A stretch of 33,479 nt of DNA from JAKSPM01 sp964450645 (GCA_964450645.1 CAYVEB010000019.1:1-33479), one strand, 5' to 3'. Counted from the stretch's first letter, positions 1 to 7,469 are shown. The notes: generated by a model from the letters alone, not told the origin. Numbers and translations are program-made.

Positions 1-1
1 G

Positions 2-70
2 GAGAACGCCACCCGCGCGCAGGTCGCGGCGATCCTGATGCGGTTCATTGAAAACGTTCTGCAAGCATAA
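2..70 (+). CDS. S-layer homology (SLH) domain protein, C-terminal end only
   Basis: The frame opening at base 2 reads 22 residues to a TAA stop and contains NATRAQVAAILMRFIENV. This resembles the closing helix of an SLH domain (the T-R-A-Q-x-A-x-I-L-x-R-F pattern), the module that holds exported proteins to the cell wall of Gram-positive bacteria. Everything upstream lies outside the window, so length, start and the other domains are unknown. A C-terminal SLH repeat is the usual position in surface proteins. The family call rests on one short motif. Confidence 0.6.
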   Translation, partial: ENATRAQVAAILMRFIENVLQA

Positions 71-75
71 CAGCA

Positions 76-138
76 ACCGGCCCGGCGGAATTTCCGCCGG
101 GCCGGTCAGGGAAAATACCCGGCGTTTGCCGGGCTTTT
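76..138 (+). terminator. Two stacked hairpins after the SLH gene
   Basis: A 15-bp perfect inverted repeat (76-90 with 92-106) begins 6 nt after the stop. A second hairpin follows (118-123 with 128-133, loop GTTT) and runs into CTTTT at 134-138. The first stem has no T-tract. The second has the form of an intrinsic terminator. Confidence 0.6.
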
Positions 139-195
139 CCACTTGCTGCCAGACACGGATATAATTAAAAAGAGTGCGGGATGCCGGATAGACGG

Positions 196-230
196 AAAAC
201 GCGGAGCAGAATGGAACCGTCTGCTCCGCG
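196..230 (-). terminator. Terminator of the broken MATE gene
   Basis: An 11-bp perfect stem (200-210 with 220-230, 9-nt loop) is followed on the minus strand by TTTTCC. It lies directly behind the MATE stop codon at 237-239. The T-tract is short. Confidence 0.55.
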
Positions 231-236
231 TGAAAT

Positions 237-1063
237 CTATTCGGTTGTTTCTTTGCCTGGGGCCGGTTCGCCGCACAGCCGCTTCCAAAACGGGATGAAC
301 ATGAGCACGCCGGCCAGCATCGCGCCGCAATCCGCGATTGGAGTTGCCCAGGCGATCGCATTTACGCCGGCGATTGCGTTGAGCAAAAACATAAATGGCA
401 CATCCAGCCCACCCTTCCGCAGCATGGACAGGATGAGCGGCTTTCCCTTGTGGCCCACAGCCTGGAAGATTGACAGAATAACCGCCGTGGCGCCGGTACA
501 AGGCCCGGTGACGCATATGATGCGCTGGAACATGCTGCCGTAGCGCACCGTTTCCGTGTCGTTGATAAACAGGCGCACCAGGGGCGAGGCACAGGTAAAG
601 AGCAAAATTGCGCCGACGCTTGTCACAGTAAGCGTCAAAATCAGCGTGACCTTCATGGCGGAACGCATCCGGGCGATATTCTTCGCGGAATAATTGTATC
701 CAATCAGCGGAATCACGCCCTGTGAAAGCCCGTTGCCGATGGCAAAGGCGAGCATATCGATCTTTTTCGCAATGCCGATCCCCGCGACGGCCTCGTTGGA
801 GTAGGACACCAGGAGCTTGTTGAGCGTGATGTTTGAAAAGATGGCCATCAGGTTCATGATGCAGCTCGGCAGTCCCACCAGCAGCACTTCTTTTGAAATT
901 CCGCCTGCGAACGTGTAGTGGCGCGGACTCAGGCTGATTTGGAATTTGCCCCGTTTCCCGAAAATCAGCACAAGGAAATAGAGCAGCGCAATCAGGTTGG
1001 AGAGCATGGTGGCGATCGCATCACCGGCGTTCGTTCAAAGAGTTCTGTGTTTTCCAATTTCAT
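237..1063 (-). pseudogene. MATE-family multidrug efflux transporter, internal deletion with frameshift
   Basis: The minus-strand start at 1063 has an AGAGG ribosome binding site and encodes MKLENTELFERTPV, the usual beginning of Firmicutes MATE transporters. After these 14 residues the frame changes and stops at a TGA nine codons later. The rest of the family is found in another frame: reading from about 1025 gives GDAIATMLSNLIALLYFL and continues through the C-terminal transmembrane half to the stop at 237. MATE proteins are normally about 450 residues with twelve helices, so roughly 170 residues from the first half are missing. A 256-residue frame from ATG 1007 remains but lacks the N-lobe and should not transport. 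Either a real out-of-frame deletion or an assembly collapse would produce this. Substrate unknown. Confidence 0.75.
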
Positions 1064-1127
1064 TTTAAGGCCTCTTTTTTGAATCATAGAGTGGCAAAAT
1101 TCCCGGACAGCCGATGCGACGATGGGG

Positions 1128-1152
1128 AAAAAAGCAGCCCTTCTCCGGCTGC
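1128..1152 (-). terminator. Intrinsic terminator in the MATE leader
   Basis: The minus strand reads GCAGCC, a 7-nt loop, GGCTGC and then six T. It lies 65 bases before the MATE start codon, so it would stop most transcripts from the upstream promoter unless read through. Confidence 0.65.
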
Positions 1153-1207
1153 GCGCGAACCGGGCGGCTGAGCTTGTCGAGAAACGATGCTTTTTGACAA
1201 ACTCTTT
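1128..1207 (-). ncRNA. Leader RNA ending in an intrinsic terminator upstream of the MATE gene
   Basis: The promoter at 1214-1242 should start transcription near 1207. The RNA would form a 9-bp stem (1196-1204 with 1170-1178, one G-U pair), then a GC-rich terminator stem (1147-1152 with 1134-1139, loop of 7) followed by six U (1133-1128). The product is about 80 nt. Its position between the promoter and the MATE start codon suggests transcription attenuation, as seen before other drug-efflux genes, but a free small RNA is equally possible. It matches no riboswitch class I can recognise. Confidence 0.5.
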
Positions 1208-1213
1208 TTCATG

Positions 1214-1242
1214 ATTATATCCTGACGCCCGTTGCCTGTCAA
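1214..1242 (-). promoter_or_regulatory. Consensus sigma-A promoter of the MATE leader
   Basis: The minus strand has TTGACA (1242-1237), a 17-nt spacer and TATAAT (1219-1214), which match the vegetative consensus exactly. Confidence 0.75.
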
Positions 1243-1329
1243 TACAGCGCGTGCCTGGGAAGCCTGGTTTGCAATTTCCGGCTCTCGAAAGATAATCTGC
1301 GGGGATGGCGTTTCCGGGTGAACAACTGG

Positions 1330-1358
1330 TGGACGAACTTGCATCTTTATGGTATAAT
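1330..1358 (+). promoter_or_regulatory. Extended -10 promoter of the first aldo/keto reductase
   Basis: TATAAT at 1353-1358 is preceded by TG at 1350-1351 (extended -10), with a weak -35 TGGACG at 1330-1335 (17-nt spacer). The start codon at 1538 would leave a 5' leader of about 170 nt, in which I see no clear structure or gene. Confidence 0.5.
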
Positions 1359-1537
1359 TATAAAGCCGGAACTTCATGCGCATACGGGCGCACTACGAAA
1401 ACAGCGAAAATGGATGCGCGTAAAGTTTCGCGCGTGTGGGGCGTCCCATCCCGCGCGCTAAAATTTTTGGCCGTGCCGTTTTTGCCGGCACATGGACATT
1501 TGCACAGCAAAATTACCAGAGAAGGGGAGCCTAGACT

Positions 1538-2566
1538 ATGAAGCAAATTACTTTGGGAACCACCGGCATTACCGTTCCGCAGAACGCATTCGGCGCACTG
1601 CCGATCCAGCGCGTCCCATTTGACCAGGCCGTGTGCATCCTGCGCCGCGCCTACGCGGGGGGAATGCGCCTGTTCGACACCGCGCGGGTATACTCCGACA
1701 GCGAGGAGAAGCTGGGTGCGGCCTTCGACGGGATGCGCGAGAAACTGTACATTACCTCCAAAACCCAGGCCAAGACACCTGAGGATTTCTGGAAGGATCT
1801 GGAAACATCGCTGAAAAGTTTGCGCACAGACTATCTGGACATCTACCAGTTCCACTGTGCCCAGCGCTGCTATATGCCAGGCGACGGCACCGGGATGTAC
1901 GAGGCAATGCTGAAGGCCAAGGAGCAGGGCAAGGTGCGTCACATTGGCGTTACCGCCCACAAGATTGGCGTGGCGCAGCAATGCGCCGAATCGGGGTTGT
2001 ACGAAACGGTGCAGTTTCCGTTCAGCTATCTGTCCTCCAGCAAGGAGCTACATCTGGTGGAGACCTGCCGGGAGCGGAACGTGGGTTTCATCGCTATGAA
2101 AGGGCTTGCGGGCGGCCTGATCAACAACTCCCGCGCGGCAATGGCCTATATGTCGCAGTTTCAAAACGTGCTTCCGATCTGGGGCATACAGCGCGAGTCG
2201 GAGTTGGAGGAGTGGCTGGGGTTCATGGACGAGCAGCCGGTTCTGGATGCGCAGATACGCGCCTTTATTGCGCGCGAGCGTGAGGAGTTGAGCGGCGACT
2301 TTTGCCGCGGCTGCGGCTACTGCATGCCATGTCCGCAGGGAATTATGATCAACCAATGCGCCAGGATGTCGCTGATGCTGCGGCGCGCGCCGTCGGCAAA
2401 CTGGCTGTCCGGGTCCATGCAGGCGGAGATGCGCAAGATCGAAACCTGCGTGGGGTGCGGCGCGTGCGCGAGCAAGTGCCCCTATGAGCTGAACACGCCG
2501 GAGCTTCTCAAGAAAAACTACGAGGACTACAAGCGGGTGCTGGCCGGAAAGGTCAAGGTGCAGTAG
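1538..2566 (+). CDS. Aldo/keto reductase with C-terminal 4Fe-4S domain
   Basis: This 342-residue protein has an NADP-dependent aldo/keto reductase barrel followed by a ferredoxin-like tail. The catalytic tetrad of the family is visible as D47 (in LFDTARVY), Y52, K75 and H106. Two cysteine clusters, C256-C259-C262-C265 and C304-C307-C310-C314, fit one or two 4Fe-4S clusters; the first lacks the usual spacing before its fourth cysteine. It is likely cytoplasmic, passing electrons between a carbonyl substrate and the iron-sulfur centre; the substrate cannot be inferred. The start is supported by AAGGGGAG. It appears to be a single-gene transcript, converging on the lipoprotein gene downstream. 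A second member of the same family is encoded at 5957-7084, but the two are not close copies. Confidence 0.9.
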   Translation: MKQITLGTTGITVPQNAFGALPIQRVPFDQAVCILRRAYAGGMRLFDTARVYSDSEEKLGAAFDGMREKLYITSKTQAKTPEDFWKDLETSLKSLRTDYLDIYQFHCAQRCYMPGDGTGMYEAMLKAKEQGKVRHIGVTAHKIGVAQQCAESGLYETVQFPFSYLSSSKELHLVETCRERNVGFIAMKGLAGGLINNSRAAMAYMSQFQNVLPIWGIQRESELEEWLGFMDEQPVLDAQIRAFIAREREELSGDFCRGCGYCMPCPQGIMINQCARMSLMLRRAPSANWLSGSMQAEMRKIETCVGCGACASKCPYELNTPELLKKNYEDYKRVLAGKVKVQ

Positions 2567-2646
2567 GGGAGCGGCGCGGCCCGCGCAAGAGAGGTCTCCG
2601 CGCGGCGGTTGCCTTGCCGCGTGCAGAATACCGGTTAAAAATGATC

Positions 2647-2673
2647 GCCCCGCTGAAATGCTTTCAGCGGGGC
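2647..2673. terminator. Shared terminator between convergent genes
   Basis: A perfect 12-bp stem (2647-2658 with 2662-2673, 3-nt loop) lies between the convergent reductase and lipoprotein genes. On the minus strand it is soon followed by ATTTTTAA, a usable U-tract, so it mainly terminates the lipoprotein gene. On the plus strand no T-run follows directly. Confidence 0.65.
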
Positions 2674-2691
2674 GCGCAGTCTTGCGGCCTT

Positions 2692-3300
2692 TTATGATTC
2701 CATGCAGATCGTAACCGTCACGTCTCCATTTCCGAGAAGCGCTTCCAGACCGGCTGAATCCGTAATCCGGCCAAGCCGTGTGTAGGCCCATGTGTTGGAG
2801 CCGTAAAAGATGACAATTTGATTTCCGGCGTACAGAACAATATCTCCCGCTTTGGTCGTCGTTTGCACGTCGTCCCTGGGCAGGCTTGTTCCAATTGGGC
2901 CGACCTGTTCAAACCCTCCGTACATGGACATAGGAATGACCAACGGCTCATCCGCGCAGAGCGCTTTTAGCGCTTCCACAGATTCGTTGTTCTCCCATTC
3001 CACGCCGAGCGCGGCATCCGCAATTTTCAGCTGCATGTGCGTTGCTTCCCCCTCAGGTGCAGATGGATTTGGCTGTGAATCAGAACTTGCAATTTCCAGC
3101 GTGCTTTTCGTGGCCATTTCCGTTGCGGCATTCGGTTGTTCCAGCAGAACCTCTGAGGGAGCCACCTGTGTGCCGACAGCGGCACTGGTTTCCGGATGCG
3201 TCGGTGCTGTGGAATCCACGCCGGCGCTGCCGCAGGCGCATAATGGAACCATGAGCGCCCAGATCGCCAATAGAAAGCGTCCTTTTTTCAAGCTGTCCAC
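2692..3300 (-). CDS. Lipoprotein with cyclophilin-like domain
   Basis: I place the start at the GTG at 3300, since AAGGAAGG lies just upstream; an ATG further out at 3396 would put a non-signal stretch in front. The 202-residue product begins with a lysine-containing signal peptide and a lipobox-like LCAC, so it should be lipidated and held outside the membrane. A Ser/Thr/Glu-rich linker follows. The last ~115 residues match the small cyclophilin-like fold found in many Firmicutes, with YGGFEQVGPIGTSLPRDD, AGDIVLYAGNQIVIFYGSN and LLGNGDVTV. Function in this family is unknown, and isomerase activity should not be assumed. A promoter at 3425-3453 lies inside an intergenic repeat. Confidence 0.8.
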   Translation of the reverse strand: MDSLKKGRFLLAIWALMVPLCACGSAGVDSTAPTHPETSAAVGTQVAPSEVLLEQPNAATEMATKSTLEIASSDSQPNPSAPEGEATHMQLKIADAALGVEWENNESVEALKALCADEPLVIPMSMYGGFEQVGPIGTSLPRDDVQTTTKAGDIVLYAGNQIVIFYGSNTWAYTRLGRITDSAGLEALLGNGDVTVTICMES

Positions 3301-3353
3301 CTCGAATTTCCTTCCTTTTTGCTGAATTCTATAAATTCTGCCATACAGGCTGG

Positions 3354-3435
3354 ATTTATAAAATTGCGCGGCATATGCCGCTGAATAAACCGCCAAGCGG
3401 TTTATTCAGCGGACATTATGCATTATTATATCCCG
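3354..3435. repeat. Structured intergenic repeat, copy 1
   Basis: This ~82-bp segment aligns with 5764-5846. The first 28 bases (3354-3381) are identical in both. It contains a 14-bp palindrome (3368-3381) overlapping a 16-bp perfect stem with a 3-nt loop (3378-3393 with 3397-3412), so the two structures exclude each other. The copies end at a shared TCCCG. No coding function is apparent. It resembles a REP- or MITE-like element. Confidence 0.75.
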
Positions 3436-3453
3436 GCAAAAGGAAAATTGCAA
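3425..3453 (-). promoter_or_regulatory. Promoter of the cyclophilin-like lipoprotein
   Basis: The minus strand shows TTGCAA (3453-3448), 17 nt and TATAAT (3430-3425). Transcription would run through the whole repeat copy before reaching the GTG start at 3300. Confidence 0.5.
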
Positions 3454-3792
3454 ATGGTTTTTTCGTAAAATTCCAAAATTTAGCTGGGGCGCCGCCCGTA
3501 TTTGCGCAGGGGATGCGATCCTGCCGCGACCCTGCCATGCGGGCGCGCAAATGCAAGGGGTTTCCATAATTTGGTGAATATACGGCCCGGAATAGTTGAC
3601 CATAACAAAGACGGAAGGATTATTTTTTGCACAGTTGTGAACAGTTTGCACAGCTTTGTTCACAGTTTTTCACTGGGAAAGTCTTTGGAAGCCCGCGATT
3701 TCGACCGGTTTCGACACGAAGGCTGTGAATTTTTCCCCCAAAGCTGGGGAACTTCAGGTGTTGACATAATTCCATTTCGGGAAATCGATAAT
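3454..3792. other. Intergenic region with no gene seen
   Basis: About 340 bases lie between the 3' end of the DUF218 gene and the promoter of the lipoprotein. An inverted repeat TGTGAACA / TGTTCACA lies around 3633-3664. A weak GGGG/CCCC hairpin near 3740 lacks a T-tract. No frame here looks coding. Confidence 0.5.
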
Positions 3793-4548
3793 TTATGCAC
3801 CAAGCAATTGCAGCCAAATTCCGGGGATTTCCCGCAAAAACGCCACCACGAGGAACGTGATCTGCTCTGTCTTGGCCGCGTAGCCTTTGGCCGTTATGCC
3901 GCAGGCCTGCGCGTAGCGCTTGGCCCGCAGAAGGTGATATTCGCTGGTGATAACGGTGATCGATTCCGGCCGCTTCCCGGTGTTTTTTTCGATGAGCGCA
4001 ATCGAGTAGGCAATATTTTGCCGGGTGTTGGCAGCACATGGTTCTTCCCAGATTCTGGAAGCGTCAATTCCACGGGCAATTAAATCGTCTGCCATGCACT
4101 GGGCCTCGGTGACGTCCTCGCCGGCGCCCTGGCCGCCTGAGACGATGCAGATGGCGTCGGGATCTTCATTCAGGTACCGTTCGGCCGCGTCGAGCCGCTG
4201 CCGTAAAGAGAGAGACGGCTTGGTTCCGTCGACGCCCGCGCCCAGCACCACTACGTAGCGGTTGTATGGATCGTCGTCGGTTCGGGCGTTGTACCAGATC
4301 CATCCGCCGGTGGCCGCGGCCGCGAGAAATCCGGCCGCGCACAGCAGGCCGAGAGTCCACAGCAGCCCCCGCGCAAGCCGTGGGCAGCGGGGTTTCAGCC
4401 GGAGCAGCCCCTCAAACAGCAGCAGCAGGCCTGTGGCGCTCCACAAAAGGATTCCCGCGAAGGAAAAGCCGTACACGAACCAGTAAAATACGGCGCCCAG
4501 AATCACCAGCAGAATCGCGAGTCCCAGCAGGATTCGCCTGCCGCTCAC
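3793..4548 (-). CDS. YdcF/SanA-type DUF218 membrane protein
   Basis: The protein has 251 residues. Three hydrophobic segments (about 6-26, 30-48 and 62-86) are followed by a DUF218 domain. Family motifs are VVLGAGVDG (100-108), SLRQRLDAA, SGGQGAGE (137-144), ANTRQN (173-178) and SEYHLLRA (202-209). The family includes E. coli SanA, ElyC and YdcF, which act at the cell envelope (polysaccharide carrier or barrier functions); the exact reaction is not established. Its ATG overlaps the stop of the peptidase gene by 4 nt, so the two are cotranscribed and translationally coupled. A final hydrophobic stretch occurs near the C-terminus. Confidence 0.85.
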   Translation of the reverse strand: MSGRRILLGLAILLVILGAVFYWFVYGFSFAGILLWSATGLLLLFEGLLRLKPRCPRLARGLLWTLGLLCAAGFLAAAATGGWIWYNARTDDDPYNRYVVVLGAGVDGTKPSLSLRQRLDAAERYLNEDPDAICIVSGGQGAGEDVTEAQCMADDLIARGIDASRIWEEPCAANTRQNIAYSIALIEKNTGKRPESITVITSEYHLLRAKRYAQACGITAKGYAAKTEQITFLVVAFLREIPGIWLQLLGA

Positions 4549-5573
4549 AGGATATAACCCCGCAGCAGCTTTAAAGTGTTCAAAACGCCGTCCTTATGGG
4601 AGCGCTCGTAGCCGTGGGAGGCGTAGACGCCCGGGCCGATCAGCCCGTGGCGCAGGTCGTGCCCGGCGGACAAGGTGGCCTCCACGTCCGACCCGTAGTG
4701 GGGATAGATATCGACGGCGTAGTCTGCGTGTTCCCGTTCGGCGGCGGCGACCAGACCGGTGACGACCTCGTAGGAATACGGCCCGCCGGAATCCTTGGCG
4801 CAGATGGAGACCTGCCGCTCGGTGCATTGTAGGCCCTCGCCCACGCAGCCCATATCCACGGAGATTGCCTCCGTCACGTCCTCGGGCACAGAGGCCGCGC
4901 CGCCGTGTCCGACTTCCTCATAGACCGTGATGTGAACATATACCCGGCGCTTGGGCGTAATATTTTGGTCGCGCAGATATTTGGCAAGGCCCAGCAGGAT
5001 GCCAACCGATAATTTGTCGTCTAGGAAGCGGCTTTTGATGTAGCCGCTGTCCGTTACACGGGTGCGCGGCTCGAAGCAGACCGGATCGCCGGCGCGGATT
5101 CCGAGCTTTTTTGTGTCGTCCGCCGTGGCGACGGGCTGATCCAGGACGATTTCCAGGGTATTGAAGTTCCGGGCTGCGCTGTCGTACTCCCCGTTGACAT
5201 GGACCGAGGCGTTTTGCAGCTGGCACGTTCCCTCATAGACGCCCTGGAACCGGGTGACAACCCGGACATTTTCACATTCCGCATTTGCGGCGCACAAGCC
5301 GCCCAGCGGGGAGATCCGCAGACGGCCGTTGGGCTTGATCTCGGCGACCATGCCGCCCAGAGTGTCCGTGTGGGCCTCCAGCAGCAGCGCCTCTGGCGTA
5401 CTGCCGCCCAGATCCACCAAAATGCCGCCCTTGTTTGTCCGGGTGGGGGCGTAGCCAAGCTTGCGAAATTCTTCCAGGAGGAAATCTTCCGCGTGTTTGG
5501 TATAGCCGGTGGGGCTGTCGACCGCGAGCAGTTCTATCGCCTTCTGCACGGCGTATTCCATAGATTGTTCCAT
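4545..5573 (-). CDS. M42-family metallo-aminopeptidase
   Basis: The 342-residue protein is a full-length cytoplasmic aminopeptidase of the M42 family, which forms large tetrahedral complexes with two metal ions per subunit. Expected ligands are visible: H68 and D70 (in EAHTDTLG), D185/D186 (FLDDK), E219 and E220 (YEEVGHG), D240 (SVDMG) and a C-terminal histidine in SHGYERSH (H320 or H326). It should remove N-terminal residues from peptides. The start at 5573 has AAGGAGG upstream; a second Met at residue 5 is possible. It leads the operon with the DUF218 gene, and its promoter is at 5597-5625. Some relatives are mis-annotated as cellulases. Confidence 0.92.
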   Translation of the reverse strand: MEQSMEYAVQKAIELLAVDSPTGYTKHAEDFLLEEFRKLGYAPTRTNKGGILVDLGGSTPEALLLEAHTDTLGGMVAEIKPNGRLRISPLGGLCAANAECENVRVVTRFQGVYEGTCQLQNASVHVNGEYDSAARNFNTLEIVLDQPVATADDTKKLGIRAGDPVCFEPRTRVTDSGYIKSRFLDDKLSVGILLGLAKYLRDQNITPKRRVYVHITVYEEVGHGGAASVPEDVTEAISVDMGCVGEGLQCTERQVSICAKDSGGPYSYEVVTGLVAAAEREHADYAVDIYPHYGSDVEATLSAGHDLRHGLIGPGVYASHGYERSHKDGVLNTLKLLRGYIL

Positions 5574-5596
5574 AATCTCAACCTCCTTATTATGCT

Positions 5597-5625
5597 ATTA
5601 TAATGCGTACTGAACGAAGCTGCAA
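5597..5625 (-). promoter_or_regulatory. Promoter of the M42 peptidase operon
   Basis: The minus strand has TTGCAG (5625-5620), a 17-nt spacer and a perfect TATAAT (5602-5597), placed about 25 bases before the start codon. This leaves a very short leader. Confidence 0.65.
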
Positions 5626-5704
5626 GCCTGAAAAGCCAAGATTTTCAGGCACATTGGCTTTGTTCTGGTGCAAGGGTTCCGGAATCTTATATCCAAACCC
5701 TTGC
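5626..5704. repeat. Two inverted repeats in the divergent promoter region
   Basis: A 9-bp stem with a 7-nt loop (5626-5634 with 5642-5650) is followed by a second 9-bp inverted repeat (5670-5678 with 5696-5704, 17-nt loop), then GTTTTG. Both lie upstream of the peptidase promoter. Confidence 0.6.
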
Positions 5705-5708
5705 GTTT

Positions 5709-5740
5709 TGCCATTGGCGCTGCATGCAGCGCCAATGGCA
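5709..5740. repeat. 32-bp perfect palindrome
   Basis: Bases 5709-5724 are the exact reverse complement of 5725-5740, with no spacer. The centre is TGCATGCA. It sits midway between the divergent peptidase and aldo/keto reductase genes. It could be an operator for a dimeric regulator or a cruciform-forming site. Confidence 0.7.
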
Positions 5741-5763
5741 GTAAGCATTGTAACAATGGCCGA

Positions 5764-5846
5764 ATTTATAAAATTGCGCGGCATATGCCGCGCGAATAAA
5801 CCGCTTGGCAGCTTATTCGGCAGACATATTATCGTATAATTTCCCG
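5764..5846. repeat. Structured intergenic repeat, copy 2
   Basis: This is the second copy of the element at 3354-3435, in the same orientation. Bases 5764-5791 are identical to copy 1. The remainder is diverged but aligns with a single 1-nt length difference, and the long stem of copy 1 is imperfect here. It lies upstream of the reductase gene at 5957. Confidence 0.75.
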
Positions 5847-5901
5847 ATATTTGCAATCCATTCGGTTTTCCGCGCGGTTTTTGATTTGCGAAATGTGGGG
5901 A

Positions 5902-5929
5902 TTGAAAAAATGGCGAAAAGTGCTATAAT
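5902..5929 (+). promoter_or_regulatory. Promoter of the second aldo/keto reductase
   Basis: TTGAAA (5902-5907), a 16-nt spacer and TATAAT (5924-5929), with an extended -10 TG at 5921-5922. The start codon is at 5957, so the leader is short and carries the AAGGAGG site at 5943-5949. Confidence 0.7.
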
Positions 5930-5956
5930 ATTATAAACTACCAAGGAGGAATCACG

Positions 5957-7084
5957 ATGGAACGTTATTTTGGGGAGGCGACTCCAAAGCTGGGCTTTGG
6001 CCTGATGCGCCTGCCGAAGCTGGAATCCGGGGAAATTGACCTAGAGCAGGTGAAGCAGATGGTGGATTTGTTCCTCGACGCGGGACTGACTTACTTTGAC
6101 ACCGCCTATGTCTACGACGGCGGTGACTCGGAGCGGGCGGCCAAGACCGCCTTGGTTGATCGCTATCCCCGCGAACGCTATACGCTGGCGACCAAGCTCA
6201 ACGCCCATATGGGTTCGCCCGACGAAAAGACCGCCAAGCGGGAGCTTGAGGTGAGCCTGGAGCGCACCGGCGCCGGTTATTTTGACTATTACTTACTGCA
6301 TGCGCTGCAGGGCGGCAATTACAAGATTTATGAGGAGTACGGCCTGTGGGATTTTGTCCGGGAGCAGAAGGTCAAGGGCCTGATCAAGCACTGGGGCTTC
6401 TCCTTCCACGGCACGCCGGAGCTTTTGGACGAGCTGCTGACCAAAAACCCCGACGCGGAATTCGTCCAGCTGCAGCTGAACTACGCGGACTGGGAGAATC
6501 CGAAGGTCACGTCGCGGGCGAATCACGAGATGGCACGCAAACACGGGAAATCCGTGGTCGTCATGGAGCCGGTCAAGGGCGGCGCTCTGGCGGAGCCGCC
6601 GGCGGAGGTGCGGTCGATTTTTCGTGAAGTCCACCCTGAGAAATCGTTCGCGTCCTGGGCGATCCGGTATGCCGCGTCCCTGGATGGGATTATCACGGTG
6701 CTCTCCGGGATGTCCAACTTGGCGCAGATGCGCGACAACCTGTCCTACATGAAGCGGTTTCAGCCGCTGAGCGCGGTGGAGCAGGCGGCGATCCAGAAAG
6801 CACAGGAAATTCTCAACGGCGTCAAGTCCATTCCTTGCACAGCCTGCCACTACTGCACCGAGGGCTGCCCCATGCAAATCGCGATTCCGGAGATTTTCGC
6901 GGCCCGCAACCGGCAGTTGGTCTGGGGGCAGTTGGAGGAAGGCGAGCGGATGTACGCGGCGGCAGTCGCCAACGGCGGAAAGGCGTCGGATTGCGTGGCC
7001 TGCGGCCAATGCGAAGGCGCGTGCCCGCAGCACATCGACGTGATCACTCGTCTGCAGGAGTGCGCCGCCAATTTTGAGGGCTAA
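5957..7084 (+). CDS. Aldo/keto reductase with C-terminal 4Fe-4S domain
   Basis: The 375-residue cytoplasmic oxidoreductase has an aldo/keto reductase barrel with D48 (in YFDTAYVY), Y53, K80 and H115 as the probable catalytic tetrad. Two cysteine sets follow, C294-C297-C300-C304 and C346-C349-C352-C356, each ending CP as in ferredoxins, so two 4Fe-4S clusters are expected. Many Clostridia carry several such proteins; their substrates are mostly unknown. The start is well supported by AAGGAGG seven bases upstream. It is monocistronic, closed by the hairpin at 7161-7200. Compared with the 342-residue relative at 1538-2566 it has a longer iron-sulfur tail and more regular cysteine spacing. Confidence 0.92.
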   Translation: MERYFGEATPKLGFGLMRLPKLESGEIDLEQVKQMVDLFLDAGLTYFDTAYVYDGGDSERAAKTALVDRYPRERYTLATKLNAHMGSPDEKTAKRELEVSLERTGAGYFDYYLLHALQGGNYKIYEEYGLWDFVREQKVKGLIKHWGFSFHGTPELLDELLTKNPDAEFVQLQLNYADWENPKVTSRANHEMARKHGKSVVVMEPVKGGALAEPPAEVRSIFREVHPEKSFASWAIRYAASLDGIITVLSGMSNLAQMRDNLSYMKRFQPLSAVEQAAIQKAQEILNGVKSIPCTACHYCTEGCPMQIAIPEIFAARNRQLVWGQLEEGERMYAAAVANGGKASDCVACGQCEGACPQHIDVITRLQECAANFEG

Positions 7085-7160
7085 AAGCGCTGCCAAAACC
7101 GGGCAAAAATTGGAAACGCCCTACAAAAATTTTTTAATTAAAAGGTATGTGATAAATTCG

Positions 7161-7200
7161 GCGCTGGGGGCTGTGAAAGCAGGACCCCGGCGCTGCTTTT
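7161..7200 (+). terminator. Terminator of the second aldo/keto reductase
   Basis: A 9-bp stem (7161-7169 with 7185-7193, one G-U pair) is followed by TGCTTTT, about 75 bases after the stop codon. Confidence 0.55.
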
Positions 7201-7219
7201 GCGGGAAAGACTCTTGCCA

Positions 7220-7237
7220 TCCTTGCGATCGCAAGGA
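7220..7237. repeat. 18-bp perfect palindrome
   Basis: TCCTTGCGA is followed at once by its reverse complement TCGCAAGGA. It stands just behind the terminator of the reductase gene and may be an operator or a remnant of a mobile element end. Confidence 0.6.
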
Positions 7238-7414
7238 CGAAATCCACATCCAAAAATCACGCGCTTTTGTTATATGGTTGCCTTTGTATAACGATATGTT
7301 GTGGCTTTTCCAGCGGCGGGAGTTGGAGCGGATCTGAGAATACCTACTGCTGATTTCTGAAAAGTGTTTTTACCTAAATAGTACAAAACAGATAAGTTTA
7401 AAATTATAATAATT

Positions 7415-7469
7415 TTATAATATATATAAAGTTATAATATATATAAAGTTATAATATATATATATATAT
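7415..7469. repeat. AT-rich tandem repeats, 17-bp unit
   Basis: The unit TTATAATATATATAAAG occurs exactly twice (7415-7431 and 7432-7448). A third copy starts at 7449 and dissolves into TATATA. The surrounding ~130 bases are strongly AT-rich in an otherwise GC-rich contig. Confidence 0.8.

Noticed and set aside
1084..1212. 42-codon frame beginning MKKSLSKSIV on the minus strand, as leader peptide of the MATE gene
   Set aside because: Its ATG lies directly after the -10 box, before the expected transcript start near 1207, and no ribosome binding site precedes it.
3375..3569. Short frame starting MPLNKPPSGLFSGHY
   Set aside because: It lies in the intergenic repeat; a related peptide comes from the other copy in another frame and strand, so it is repeat sequence, not a gene.
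3628..3680. DnaA boxes suggested by TTGTTCACA and TTGTGAACA
   Set aside because: They differ from TTATNCACA at a conserved position, and no replication gene is near.
3770..3800. Promoter TTGACA...GATAAT on the plus strand
   Set aside because: The spacer is 20 nt and it would transcribe only antisense to the DUF218 gene.
7415..7469. CRISPR array or replication origin
   Set aside because: The repeats are contiguous, 17 bp and AT-only, with no spacers and no DnaA boxes.
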